A DNA stretch of 64,000 nt from Saccharopolyspora dendranthemae (GCF_007829955.1 NZ_VIWX01000003.1:620001-684000); one strand, 5' to 3'. Counted from the first letter of the stretch, positions 31,518 through 40,078 are shown. The notes: a model not told the origin generated them from the letters alone. Program-made: numbers and translations.

Positions 31518-32300
31518 GTGAACCCCACCGAGCTCGCCGCGTCCGGACCGCTGCTGTTCGCGGCGGTCATCGCGGCTCTCGCGGGGGCGATCAGCTTCGC
31601 CTCCCCCTGCGTGGTGCCGCTGGTGCCCGGCTACCTGGCGTACCTCGCCGGAGTCGTGGGAGCCGATGCGCCGCCCGTCGACGAGGCTGAATCCCGGGAG
31701 AACCGGCGCGGTCGCTGGCGGGTCGCCGGTGCTGCGCTGCTGTTCGTGGCCGGTTTCAGCGTCGTGTTCGCGGCCGGAGCGCTGCTGCTGCTCGGGGTCT
31801 CCGACGCCCTGATCGCCAACGAACCGCTCCTGCAGCGCATCGGTGGCGTCGTCACGGTCGCCATGGGCCTGGTGTTCCTGGGCCTGATCCCCGCCCTGCA
31901 GCGCGACGTCCGGGTGCACCGCGTGCCCCGGGCCGGGATGTGGGGCGCGCCGCTGCTCGGCGCGGTGTTCGGCCTCGGCTGGACCCCGTGCCTGGGGCCG
32001 ACCCTGGTCGGCGTCATCTCGGTCGCCGCGGGCACCGATGTCGACACCGGGACCGCGCTGCGCGGAATCCTGCTGGTGCTCGCCTACTGCGTGGGCCTCG
32101 GCGTTCCGTTCGTGGTGCTGGCGCTCGGCGCTCGCTGGGCCGTGCGCAGCGCCGGCTGGCTGCGACGACGCGGACGCGCGATCCAGATCGCGGGAGGAGT
32201 GCTGCTCGTGGTGGTGGGCCTGCTGCTCGTCACCGGTCTGTGGGGAGAATTGATCTCGATGCTTCGTGGCCCGATCAACGGTTTCGAGACGCCGATCTGA
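31518..32300 (+). CDS. ccdA: Cytochrome c biogenesis protein CcdA (thiol-disulfide electron carrier)
   Basis: This membrane protein passes electrons from cytosolic thioredoxin to the extracellular ResA-like protein. The 260-residue protein has about six membrane segments. The two redox cysteines are in ISFASPCVVPLVPGYLAYLAG near residue 33 and GLGWTPCLGPTLVGVISVA in the middle, the typical paired PC motifs of CcdA. Its stop shares one base with the resB start (TGATG), so ccdA-resB-ccsA is a coupled operon. Confidence 0.95.
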   Translation: MNPTELAASGPLLFAAVIAALAGAISFASPCVVPLVPGYLAYLAGVVGADAPPVDEAESRENRRGRWRVAGAALLFVAGFSVVFAAGALLLLGVSDALIANEPLLQRIGGVVTVAMGLVFLGLIPALQRDVRVHRVPRAGMWGAPLLGAVFGLGWTPCLGPTLVGVISVAAGTDVDTGTALRGILLVLAYCVGLGVPFVVLALGARWAVRSAGWLRRRGRAIQIAGGVLLVVVGLLLVTGLWGELISMLRGPINGFETPI

Positions 32301-33925
32301 TGCGCGAGCACCTCAAGACCGCATTCGCCTTCCTGCGCAACACCTGGCGCGGGCTGACGTCCATGCGCACCGCCCTGGTGCTGCTGTTCCTGCTCGCCAT
32401 GGCCGCGCTGCCGGGCGCCCTGATCCCGCAGCGCTCGCTGAACCAGACCGAAGTGGACAAGTACTTCCAGGAGTACCCGGACCTCGCGCCGTTCCTGGAC
32501 AAGATCGGCATGTTCGAGGTGTTCAGCTCCGTCTGGTTCGCCTCCATCTACGTGCTGCTGTTCATCTCGCTGATCGGCTGCCTGCTGCCGCGCTGCTGGG
32601 ACCACTACAAGCAGTGGCGCAGCAAGCCGGTCCGCACCCCGCGCAACCTCGGCCGGTTGCCGCACCACGCCGAGAAGACGTTCCAGGACTCCTCCGTCGA
32701 CGAGGCGATCTCCGCGGCCAAGAAGCGGCTGCGCGGCTGGCGGATGGTCGAGCACGAGGAAGCCGACGGCGCCCGATCCATCAGCGCCGAGCGCGGATAC
32801 CTCCGCGAGGCAGGCAACCTCGTGTTCCACTTCGCGCTCGTCGGCCTGCTGATCGGTCTCGCCGGAGGCAAGCTCTACGGCTACGAGGGCCAGGTCATCG
32901 TGGTCGCCGACGGCTCGGAGTTCTGCAACTCCGGCACCTACAACTACGACTCGTTCCGCGCGGGACTGTCGGTCGACGGCACCCAGCTGTCCCCGTTCTG
33001 CGTCAAGGTCGACGACTTCGACATCAAGTACCAGCCCAGCGGCCAGGTCGCCAGCTACCACGTGGGCATGCAGTACCAGTCCGAGGAAGACCTGGAGAAC
33101 AACGCCTGGAAGCCGTACGTGCTCCAGGTCAACCACCCGCTGCGCACCGCAGGCGACCGGGTGTACCTGACCGGCAACGGCTACGCGCCCCAGTTCACCG
33201 TCACCTGGCCGGACGGCCAGAAGCGCACCAGTCTCGTGCAGTGGCAGCCGATGTCGCCGCAGACGATGCTCTCGCAGGGCGCCACCAAGTTCGACCAGCC
33301 CGGAGTCACCGACGAGGTGCAGCGCAGGCAGAGCCAGATGGCCATCACCGGCCTGTTCGCGCCGACCGCCTCCTACGACGGCAAGATCCTCAGCTCCGGG
33401 TATCCCGACCTGCTGGACCCGACCGCGGCCATCGACGTGATGCGCGGCGACCTGGGCCTGGACTCCGGACGCGGGCAGTCGATCTTCGGCGTGGACCAGT
33501 CGATGGTCGAGCAGGGCAGGCTCAAGCGGGTCGCGCGCGAGAACGTCCGCATCGGCGAGGAGATCCGCCTCGACGACGGCACCACCGTCCGCTTCGACGG
33601 CGTGGAGCGCTGGGCGAACCTGCAGGTCTCGCACGACCCGTTCCAGACCTCCGTGCTGGTCTTCGCGGTGCTCATCATCTTCGGACTCGGCACCTCGCTC
33701 ATCGTCAAGCGCCGACGCATCTGGGTGCGGGCCGCCCCGCACCCGGAACCTGGTGAAACCCCCGCCGCGCGTACCGTTGTCGAGGTCGGCGGGCTCGCCC
33801 GCACCGACCAGGCGGGATACGGCGAGGAGTTCGCCCGGATCGCCGACGACCTGCTCGGCGCGGATGTCGACCACTCGCCCCAGCCCCGCGCGGACGCAGG
33901 GACCGCGCGCGAAAGGAAGAGCTGA
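32300..33925 (+). CDS. resB: Cytochrome c biogenesis protein ResB (Ccs1)
   Basis: With CcsA it forms the system II heme transporter and cytochrome c synthetase. The 541-residue protein has N-terminal membrane segments (about 20-40, 72-95), then a third (LVFHFALVGLLIGLAGG) near residue 180. A large extracellular domain of about 270 residues follows, with a final segment (TSVLVFAVLIIFGLGTSLIV). The N-terminal WRGLTSMRTALVLLFLLAMAALPGALIPQ is a family signature. TGATG overlaps join it to ccdA and ccsA. Confidence 0.95.
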   Translation: MREHLKTAFAFLRNTWRGLTSMRTALVLLFLLAMAALPGALIPQRSLNQTEVDKYFQEYPDLAPFLDKIGMFEVFSSVWFASIYVLLFISLIGCLLPRCWDHYKQWRSKPVRTPRNLGRLPHHAEKTFQDSSVDEAISAAKKRLRGWRMVEHEEADGARSISAERGYLREAGNLVFHFALVGLLIGLAGGKLYGYEGQVIVVADGSEFCNSGTYNYDSFRAGLSVDGTQLSPFCVKVDDFDIKYQPSGQVASYHVGMQYQSEEDLENNAWKPYVLQVNHPLRTAGDRVYLTGNGYAPQFTVTWPDGQKRTSLVQWQPMSPQTMLSQGATKFDQPGVTDEVQRRQSQMAITGLFAPTASYDGKILSSGYPDLLDPTAAIDVMRGDLGLDSGRGQSIFGVDQSMVEQGRLKRVARENVRIGEEIRLDDGTTVRFDGVERWANLQVSHDPFQTSVLVFAVLIIFGLGTSLIVKRRRIWVRAAPHPEPGETPAARTVVEVGGLARTDQAGYGEEFARIADDLLGADVDHSPQPRADAGTARERKS

Positions 33926-34938
33926 TGCCGGTCAACGAGACGCTGTCGAACTACAGCGACATGGCCTACGCCACCTCCGTGGTGATCTACATCGCCGCGA
34001 TGCTGCTGTACTTCGGCGAGTTCGCCCTCGGCCGGGTCGCCACCGGCACCGCCGCTCGCGAAGCCGCCCTGGTGGGGTCCTCCAACTCCTCGACGGTGAC
34101 GACGGCGGATTCCCGGGACGTCGTCGGCCACGTCCCGGCCAAGCCCAAGCGGCCGCTCGCCGAGAAGCTCGGCGGCATGGCCGTGTCGATGACCGTGCTC
34201 GGCGCGCTCGTGCACTTCGGATCCCTGCTCACCCGCGGACTGGCCACCGACCGCGTGCCGTGGGGCAACATGTACGAGTTCGGCTCGGCGATCTGCCTCG
34301 CCGCGGTGGTGGCCTGGTTGATCGTGCTGTTCCGGCAGCTGCGCAATTCCCGGCGCGAGGCGACCCCGGCCCAGCTGCGCGGCCTCGGCGGCTTCCTGAT
34401 GCTGCCGGTCGTGGTGCTGCTGTTCCTGTCCGGAACCGTGCTCTACGCGCAGGCCGCGCCGCTGCAGCCCGCGCTGCAGTCGTACTGGATCGTCATCCAC
34501 GTCGCCGCCGCGATCGTCTCCAGCGGCGCGCTGCTGTTCGCCGGTACCGCCAGCGTCCTCTACCTGCTGCGCAGCCGGTACGAGAACAACCCGCTGAAGA
34601 TGTCCAAGTTCGGTTCGCGGCTGCCCACCAGCCAGGCGCTGGACCGGATGGCCTACCGCGCCACCGTGATCATCTTCCCGGTGTGGACGTTCGCGATCGT
34701 CGCCGGTGCCATCTGGGCGGAGGCCGCGTGGGGTCGCTTCTGGGGCTGGGACCCCAAGGAGACCTGCGCTTTCATCGCCTGGATCGTCTACGCCGCCTAC
34801 CTGCACGCCCGGGCGACCGCGGGCTGGCGCGGGGTGCGCTCGGCCTGGATCAACGTCCTCGGCCTGGCAGTGATGATCTTCAACCTGTTCTTCGTCAACC
34901 TCGTCGTCTCGGGTCTGCACTCCTACGCCGGGCTGTGA
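33925..34938 (+). CDS. ccsA: Cytochrome c biogenesis protein CcsA (heme handling)
   Basis: This is the heme-binding partner of ResB in system II. The 337-residue protein has about eight membrane segments and the tryptophan-rich heme motif WGRFWGWDPKETCAFIAWIVYAAYLHAR. Conserved histidines are seen in LVHFGS, IVIHVAAA and near the C-terminus (SGLHSYAGL). A cytoplasmic loop of about 50 residues follows the first segment. The ATG overlaps the resB stop. Confidence 0.96.
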   Translation: MPVNETLSNYSDMAYATSVVIYIAAMLLYFGEFALGRVATGTAAREAALVGSSNSSTVTTADSRDVVGHVPAKPKRPLAEKLGGMAVSMTVLGALVHFGSLLTRGLATDRVPWGNMYEFGSAICLAAVVAWLIVLFRQLRNSRREATPAQLRGLGGFLMLPVVVLLFLSGTVLYAQAAPLQPALQSYWIVIHVAAAIVSSGALLFAGTASVLYLLRSRYENNPLKMSKFGSRLPTSQALDRMAYRATVIIFPVWTFAIVAGAIWAEAAWGRFWGWDPKETCAFIAWIVYAAYLHARATAGWRGVRSAWINVLGLAVMIFNLFFVNLVVSGLHSYAGL

Positions 34939-35133
34939 GCGGCACTCGATCCGGCGTTCGCAGGAGCGCCGCGGCGCGTTCGGCTCGCAGCCGTGGCGTG
35001 CATCGCGTTTGGTGTCGGTGAGAAACCCGCGGCGCCTACCAGCCACCTATGGTGACTAGGGGGTATTGGTGGGTTTAGGTTGCTTCGCGGGAAGCGCGGC
35101 ACAGCTCGACTCGAACGTGGAGGGACGGCAACG

Positions 35134-36663
35134 GTGACGGGACAGTACGAGGAGCCCGAGACGCGGCGGGATGTCGGTGCCGTGTCGCCGCAGGCCGACG
35201 GCCCAACCGGCACCGAGACCGGGAACAAGGGCGGGAACAGCTCCTACACCGAACCGGAGACGCGGCCTCAGCAGCCCAAACCGGTTCCGGAGCACCCGGA
35301 ACCGTCGTACGTGGACCCGTCGCAGCCCGACGCGTCCGGCCCCTTCCCGGTCGCGGACAACCCGCAGCCGTACTACCCGAACCCGAGCGGAGCGCCGGTG
35401 TACCCCGACCCGTCCCAGTCCGGACCGCACCCGCAGCAGCAGTGGCCCGGGCACCCCGGGAACCCGTCCGGGCCTCACCAGGTCTCGGGACCGCACCAGG
35501 TTTCCGGACCGCACCAGGTGGCCGACGGCGGTTCCGGTCCGGCACCGGTCAGCCCGTACGCGCCGGTCGCCGGCGGGCCCTCCGGGCCGTACCCGACCGG
35601 TCAGCAGTACCCGACCGGTCAGCAGTACCCGCAGCAGCCGCCGAACCAGCAGCCCGGACCGCAGCAGCAAGGACCCCAGCAACCGGGTCAGCAGCAGCCC
35701 GGTTTCCAGCAGCAGGGCCAGCCGCCGAACACCGACCTGTCGTCCGCGCAGCTGCTGCGGCAGACCAAGCGGCCGCCGCAGTCCGGCTGGCGCAAGGCCG
35801 TCTACATGGCCAGCGGCAAGAAGGTCAACTTCGGTGAAGGTCCCACCGACCAGCGACGTCGCGAGCTGATCACCCGCATCAACCAGCCGTTGCAGGGCTG
35901 CTACAAGATCGCGATGCTCAGCCTCAAGGGCGGCGTCGGCAAGACCACCGCGACCGCCACGCTCGGCGCCACCTTCGCCTCGCTGCGCGGCGACCGCGTC
36001 ATCGCCGTCGACGCCAACCCGGACCGCGGCACGCTCAGCCAGAAGATCCCGCTGGAGACCACCGCCACCGTCCGGCACCTGCTGCGCGACGCCCACCGCA
36101 TCCGCCGCTACAGCGACGTGCGCTCCTACACCTCGCAAGGCCCCAGCCGGCTGGAGATCCTCGCCAGCGAGCAGGACCCCGCCGTGTCCGAAGCGTTCAG
36201 CGAAGACGACTACCGGCGCACCGTGACCCTGCTCGAGCACTTCTACAACGTGGTGCTCACCGACTGCGGCACCGGACTCATGCACTCCGCGATGAAGGGC
36301 GTGCTCGACGTCGCGGACTCGCTCGTGATCGTCTCCTCCAGCTCCATCGACGGCGCCCGGAGCGCCTCGGCCACCCTGGACTGGCTGGACGCCCACGGCT
36401 ACGGCGGCCTCGTCTCCCGCTCCGTAGCGGTGATCAACTCCGTCCGGCCCGCCTCCGGCAAGGTCGACGTCGACAAGCTCGGAGCCCACTTCGCGTCCCG
36501 CTGCCGCGCGGTGTCGCGGATTCCCTTCGACCCGCACCTCGAAGAGGGAGCCGAAGTCGAACTCGACCAGCTGGCCGCGCCCACGCGGATGGCGTTGCTG
36601 GAGCTGGCGGCGATGGTCGCCGACGACTTCCCCCACGCCCCAGGCCGCCAGCAGCAGGGCTGA
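35134..36663 (+). CDS. Proline-rich ParA/MinD-like ATPase (EspI/Rv0530-like layout)
   Basis: About 509 residues from a GTG preceded by GGAGGG. The first 200 residues are Pro/Gln/Gly-rich, with short tandem peptide repeats: SGPHQV three times and YPTGQQ twice. The C-terminal 260 residues are a P-loop ATPase with the deviant Walker A LSLKGGVGKTTATATLG, then RVIAVDANPDRGTLSQK and VLTDCGTGLMHSAMKG. Similar proline-rich SIMIBI ATPases are linked to type VII secretion (EspI). A related gene follows ccsA in mycobacteria. Its role here is unknown. Confidence 0.85.
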   Translation: MTGQYEEPETRRDVGAVSPQADGPTGTETGNKGGNSSYTEPETRPQQPKPVPEHPEPSYVDPSQPDASGPFPVADNPQPYYPNPSGAPVYPDPSQSGPHPQQQWPGHPGNPSGPHQVSGPHQVSGPHQVADGGSGPAPVSPYAPVAGGPSGPYPTGQQYPTGQQYPQQPPNQQPGPQQQGPQQPGQQQPGFQQQGQPPNTDLSSAQLLRQTKRPPQSGWRKAVYMASGKKVNFGEGPTDQRRRELITRINQPLQGCYKIAMLSLKGGVGKTTATATLGATFASLRGDRVIAVDANPDRGTLSQKIPLETTATVRHLLRDAHRIRRYSDVRSYTSQGPSRLEILASEQDPAVSEAFSEDDYRRTVTLLEHFYNVVLTDCGTGLMHSAMKGVLDVADSLVIVSSSSIDGARSASATLDWLDAHGYGGLVSRSVAVINSVRPASGKVDVDKLGAHFASRCRAVSRIPFDPHLEEGAEVELDQLAAPTRMALLELAAMVADDFPHAPGRQQQG

Positions 36664-36713
36664 TCAAGTCCACCCCGCCCACCGCGGCGCTCCAGGTGGG
36701 CAGAGCGCGGCAA

Positions 36714-36785
36714 TTCCCAGTTTTAGTCCAAACTGAGCGGACATTCCGGGCGCGGAGGCTCCTCGGTTTGGACTAAAACTGGGAA
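36714..36785. repeat. 70-bp long-armed palindromic element, copy 1
   Basis: TTCCCAGTTTTAGTCCAAAC (36714-36733) is the perfect reverse complement of 36766-36785, a 20-base stem extended inward by about four more pairs (one G-T). The loop is about 24 bases. A second copy at 59874-59941 keeps the arms and differs at four loop positions. It lies between convergent genes and could act as a terminator, but its duplication suggests a mobile or recognition element. Confidence 0.9.
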
Positions 36786-36884
36786 CCGTTCTCGCTGAGC
36801 TGAACCCGAGCTCGTGGGCGTTGCTGGGTTTTCGCTGATCATCGCGCGCGTGACGGCATGGGCGTGAGAAGGGGCCGCGACCAC

Positions 36885-36979
36885 GGCGCGGCTGTCCTCG
36901 CCAGAAGGCGTCTGAGAACCCGCGGCGGTGCCGGTTGCTTGCGTGGGCACTGAGAAACCGGCTTCGCCGGTTGCCTGAC
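36885..36979 (-). repeat. Dispersed structured repeat, left-half fragment (copy D)
   Basis: On the minus strand it starts GTCAGGCAACC and has the terminal hairpin AACCGGC/GCCGGTT (36956-36972), the GCACCGCCGCGGGTTCT block and the left 16-base arm. Similarity stops in the inner loop, and the right arm and right end are missing. Confidence 0.75.
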
Positions 36980-37024
36980 GGGCTTGGGTGCGCGCTCTTG
37001 GTTTCTCGGGCCCTCTTGGTTTTC

Positions 37025-37210
37025 TCAGTCTTCTTCTGCGGGGTTGTGGTTCTTGCGCTGCTGTTCCGCGATCTTGCGGAGGAATTCCGGGTCGTCGTCC
37101 GGGGCGACCGGGGCTTGGCGCGGGCGCGTCGTGGCCTGCTGCGGGCCGAACGCCTTCCACATCAGCACAGCGATGGTGAGCGCGCCGATGGCGGCGAGGG
37201 CGTAGATCAT
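37025..37210 (-). CDS. Small single-pass membrane protein
   Basis: The 61-residue protein starts at an ATG with GGAGGTG eight bases upstream. It has one membrane segment (MIYALAAIGALTIAVLMWKAF) and a charged cytoplasmic-type tail (DDDPEFLRKIAEQQRKNHNPAEED). Such short membrane proteins near bldC are common in actinomycetes in my recollection, but I know no function. The frame stays open 14 codons upstream without a better start. Confidence 0.72.
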   Translation of the reverse strand: MIYALAAIGALTIAVLMWKAFGPQQATTRPRQAPVAPDDDPEFLRKIAEQQRKNHNPAEED

Positions 37211-37537
37211 CGTGGGCCACCTCCAAACCGTTCCGCTTACGACAGTAGCCAATCAGAGCGGCTGGTGTCTTTGTCCGGAGGTGTCCGATTTACGAGCGGG
37301 CCTCTGGTGACGCCTCGCAGGGACGCGAGGCGTCACCAGAGGCGGCGGTCGTCATCGGCCGGCCGCCCAGGCGATCTTCGACTTCGTGCAGTGATTCACG
37401 GCTGTTGCGACTGCTTCTCCGGCGCCGGCTGCGGTGCGCCGAGGGCACTCGTCACGAGGGGTCTGACAAGTGATCTCGATGCCGCAGCCTTGACTTCCGC
37501 GCCGCTTCTCCGACGTTCTCCGCTGCCGGACCTGTGG
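37211..37537. other. Gap with a strong hairpin upstream of a membrane gene and downstream of bldC
   Basis: The 327-base gap separates two minus-strand genes. Apart from the 19-base-pair hairpin at 37300-37343 I see no feature and no supported open frame. Confidence 0.5.
37300..37343. terminator. Very strong hairpin downstream of bldC
   Basis: Bases 37300-37318 (GCCTCTGGTGACGCCTCGC) pair perfectly with 37325-37343 around a 6-base loop. It lies about 195 bases past the bldC stop on the minus strand and could terminate that transcript. There is no U-run, and its distance from bldC is unusual. Confidence 0.6.
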
Positions 37538-37762
37538 TCAGGCGGTGCGGTTCACGTCGTTGGTCAGCTCGGCCAGCAGGGTGCGGACCTCAGACTCGCG
37601 GAAGCGACGGTGGCCACCGGGGGTGCGGATCGAACCGATCCGCCCGGCGGTCGCCCATCGGGTCACGGTCTTGGGGTCGACCCGGAAGAGCGCCGCGACC
37701 TCACCCGGGGTGAGGAGCTGCTCCTGACCGTTCTGGCGAGGCTGCTGAGTCGACGCGGTCAC
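37538..37762 (-). CDS. bldC: Developmental regulator BldC
   Basis: This small MerR-like DNA-binding protein controls entry into development in Streptomyces, binding head-to-tail on direct repeats. The 74-residue protein has LLTPGEVAALFRVDPKTVTRWATAGRIGSIRTPGGHRRFRESEVRTLLAEL, nearly identical to Streptomyces BldC as I recall it. The GTG at 37762 has GGAGGT five bases upstream; the open frame continues to 37924 without support. Confidence 0.95.
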   Translation of the reverse strand: MTASTQQPRQNGQEQLLTPGEVAALFRVDPKTVTRWATAGRIGSIRTPGGHRRFRESEVRTLLAELTNDVNRTA

Positions 37763-37943
37763 AGGTGACCTCCACTTTTGCGATAACTGGTATTCGGGCA
37801 TTCCGGTCGCATCGTGGCACCTGGAGGGCCAGGTACTCGAACGTTTGGGTTTAGGTAAAGGGAAGGTAAGGGACGAAAACGGCGCTTCGGGCGCGTGACC
37901 TCGGGCGATGCGGCCGCCGGTCAATCCGGTGCGCGGGGTGCTC

Positions 37944-37949
37944 TACCCT
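37944..37949 (+). promoter_or_regulatory. Probable -10 box of the DUF4229 gene
   Basis: TACCCT is followed by seven bases and GTG at 37957, a leaderless arrangement. It is divergent from bldC. Confidence 0.5.
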
Positions 37950-37956
37950 GGATGAC

Positions 37957-38331
37957 GTGCGGGAACAGCAGGAGACGAGAACGGACGAGTCCGAAGCCCC
38001 GGCCGTCGCCGCCCCCGGAGCGGGTGCGCAGCAGGCGACCGGTGAGACGTCCGAGGTCAAGCCCAACCTTGCTCTCGACATCGCGCTCTACACCGCTGCC
38101 CGGTTCGGCCTGGTCGCGGTCGTCGCCGTGCTGCTGATGCTGGCTCAGGTGCCGGTGCTGGTCGCGCTCGCCGTGTCCGTCGTCGTGGTCATGCCGTTGT
38201 CGCTGCTGGTCTTCGGGCGGTTGCGGCGCCGGGTCGCGGTCGGCATGGCCGAGCACACCCAGGACCGCCGCGAACGCCGCGAGCGGCTGCGCGCGCAACT
38301 GCGCGGCGACGCCCCGGCGGACGCCGAATGA
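37957..38331 (+). CDS. DUF4229-type membrane protein
   Basis: The 124-residue protein has an Ala/Glu-rich head, two adjacent membrane segments (ARFGLVAVVAVLLMLAQVPVLVALAVSVVVVMPLSLLVF), and a strongly basic tail (RRRVAVGMAEHTQDRRERRERLRAQLRG). This matches the DUF4229 family common in actinobacteria. The stop overlaps the start of the Cds1-like gene, so the two are co-transcribed. Function unknown. Confidence 0.8.
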   Translation: MREQQETRTDESEAPAVAAPGAGAQQATGETSEVKPNLALDIALYTAARFGLVAVVAVLLMLAQVPVLVALAVSVVVVMPLSLLVFGRLRRRVAVGMAEHTQDRRERRERLRAQLRGDAPADAE

Positions 38332-39425
38332 CCAGCGACGTCGACCGCTCCTGCGAGCGCACGCGAGCCTGGACCAGCGAGGCCGTCCGGATCATCGAGG
38401 CCGACGCCAACCGCAGCGCCGACACCCACTTGCTGCGGTATCCGCTGCCCGCGGAGTGGGGAATCGACCTCTACCTCAAGGACGAGTCAACACATCCGAC
38501 CGGTTCGCTCAAGCACCGGTTGGCCCGTTCGCTGTTCCTCTACGCCATCTGCAACGGGTGGGTGACCGAAAACACACCCGTGATCGAGGCGTCGTCCGGA
38601 TCGACCGCGGTCTCGGAGGCGTACTTCGCCCGGCTGCTGGGGCTCCCCTTCATCGCCGTCATGCCCCGCTCCACCAGCGGCGAGAAGGTCGCGCTGATCG
38701 AGTGGCAGGGAGGGCGCTGCCACTTCGTCGACGAGCCCGGCGCGATCTACACCGAGTCCCGCCGGCTGGCGGCGGAGCTCGGCGGCCACTTCATGGACCA
38801 GTTCACCAACGCCGAGCGGGCCACCGACTGGCGCGGCAACAACAACATCGCCGAGTCGATCTTCGAGCAGCTCGCGCTCGAACCGCACCCGGAACCGGCG
38901 TGGATCGTCGTCGGCGCCGGAACCGGCGGGACCAGCGCCACCATCGGCCGCTACGTGCGCTACCGCAGGCTCGGCACCCGGCTGGCCGTGGTCGACCCGC
39001 AGCGCTCCGTCTTCTTCGAAGCCTGGCGGGATCACGACCTCTCGCTGACCAGCGGATCGGGCTCGCTCATCGAGGGCATCGGCAGGCCGCGGGTGGAGCC
39101 GTCCTTCATCGGGGAGGCCATCGACCGGATGATCAAGGTCCCGGACGCCGCCTCGATCGCCACCATCCGCTGCACCGAGCAGGTCCTCGGTCGCCGCGTC
39201 GGCGGTTCCACCGGGACCAACCTGTGGGGCGTGTTCGAGCTGGTCTCCCAGATGCTCGCCGAGGGCCGCACGGGCAGCATCGTCACGCTGCTCTGCGACG
39301 GCGGTGAGCGCTACACCAACACCTACTTCGACGACCGCTGGGTCCGCGAGCAGGGCATGGACCTCGACGCTCCGCTCAAGGTGCTGGACCACTTCCACGC
39401 CACCGGCGAGTTCCAGGCGGGTTGA
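38328..39425 (+). CDS. PLP-dependent cysteine synthase-family enzyme (Cds1-like)
   Basis: A fold-type II PLP enzyme of 365 residues. The PLP lysine is in LYLKDESTHPTGSLKHRLARSLF. EASSGSTAVSEAYFARLLGLPFIAVMP and VVGAGTGGTSATIGRY provide the phosphate-binding and substrate loops. Its N-terminal IIEADANRSADTHL closely resembles mycobacterial Cds1, an L-cysteine desulfhydrase that releases H2S, pyruvate and ammonia. If the function is shared it could affect respiration, but this is inference. It could also be a cysteine or cystathionine synthase. Confidence 0.85.
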   Translation: MTSDVDRSCERTRAWTSEAVRIIEADANRSADTHLLRYPLPAEWGIDLYLKDESTHPTGSLKHRLARSLFLYAICNGWVTENTPVIEASSGSTAVSEAYFARLLGLPFIAVMPRSTSGEKVALIEWQGGRCHFVDEPGAIYTESRRLAAELGGHFMDQFTNAERATDWRGNNNIAESIFEQLALEPHPEPAWIVVGAGTGGTSATIGRYVRYRRLGTRLAVVDPQRSVFFEAWRDHDLSLTSGSGSLIEGIGRPRVEPSFIGEAIDRMIKVPDAASIATIRCTEQVLGRRVGGSTGTNLWGVFELVSQMLAEGRTGSIVTLLCDGGERYTNTYFDDRWVREQGMDLDAPLKVLDHFHATGEFQAG

Positions 39426-39511
39426 GGTCGCAGCACGAGCTGAGCGATCCCCGCCGCGCTCCGAAACACCCCTGATCCGCACATCGACGAATTCGCCCGG
39501 AGGATGATCTG

Positions 39512-40078
39512 GTGGTCGCCAAGCGCGTGCTGGTCGGCGTGGTGCTCGCGAGCGCCGGACTCACCTCCTGCACCGCGGTGCAGGAGGTCGTGCCGGGGCC
39601 GCCCTCAGCGCAGCCCAGCACGTCCGAGGAGTCCGCGGAGACCAGCACGGCCCCGTCGATCACGCGCGAGGTCCCGCCGGAGCAGCGGCGGATGCTCGGA
39701 GCGCTCCCGGCGGCGGACCTGTGCGGGCTGATCCGGCCCGAGGAGATCGCGGCGATGGCCTTCGACGTCGAGCCCGGCGTGCCGCGGGAAGTGGGGATCG
39801 AGCCCCCGGTGCGCGGATGCGGGTTCCACGCTCGCAGCGGGAACCGGGAAGTCCTCGTCGGAGCCCAGCCCGCGGGTTTCGCCGATCTCGGGACCGAGGA
39901 GGTCGAGCTCGGTGCGGTCCGCGGGACCCAGGTGATGCGGACCGGGGGATGCACCGTCTACGCCCCCGTCGCCGACGCCACGCTGCAGATCTCGGTGATC
40001 ACCGGCGAGACCGACGCCGACCAGTGCACCACCGCCTCGGACATCGCCCAGTACGCGATGGCCGCCGTGGTTCGCTGA
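39512..40078 (+). CDS. DUF3558-like secreted lipoprotein
   Basis: The 188-residue protein has a signal sequence with lipobox GLTSC (Cys20). A Ser/Thr/Glu-rich linker follows, and then a domain with paired cysteines (ADLCGLIRPEEI, VRGCGFHARSG, RTGGCTVYAP, ADQCTTASD). The layout fits the actinobacterial DUF3558 lipoprotein group. GTG start with GGAGG upstream. It precedes the type-VII-secretion-like genes and may belong with them, though a 225-base gap separates them. Function unknown. Confidence 0.75.
   Translation: MVAKRVLVGVVLASAGLTSCTAVQEVVPGPPSAQPSTSEESAETSTAPSITREVPPEQRRMLGALPAADLCGLIRPEEIAAMAFDVEPGVPREVGIEPPVRGCGFHARSGNREVLVGAQPAGFADLGTEEVELGAVRGTQVMRTGGCTVYAPVADATLQISVITGETDADQCTTASDIAQYAMAAVVR

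Larger units (their letters stand above)
36664..37024. other. Gap with two unrelated repeats
   Basis: This 361-base gap between the convergent ParA-like gene and a small membrane gene contains palindromic element copy 1 (36714-36785) and dispersed repeat fragment D (36885-36979). The remainder shows no coding potential. Two mobile-like elements within 300 bases mark it as an insertion-tolerant site. Confidence 0.65.

Noticed and set aside
32084..33874. A 596-codon minus-strand frame opposite resB
   Set aside because: ResB is unmistakable on the plus strand. The opposite frame is rich in His, Val and Asp without domains.
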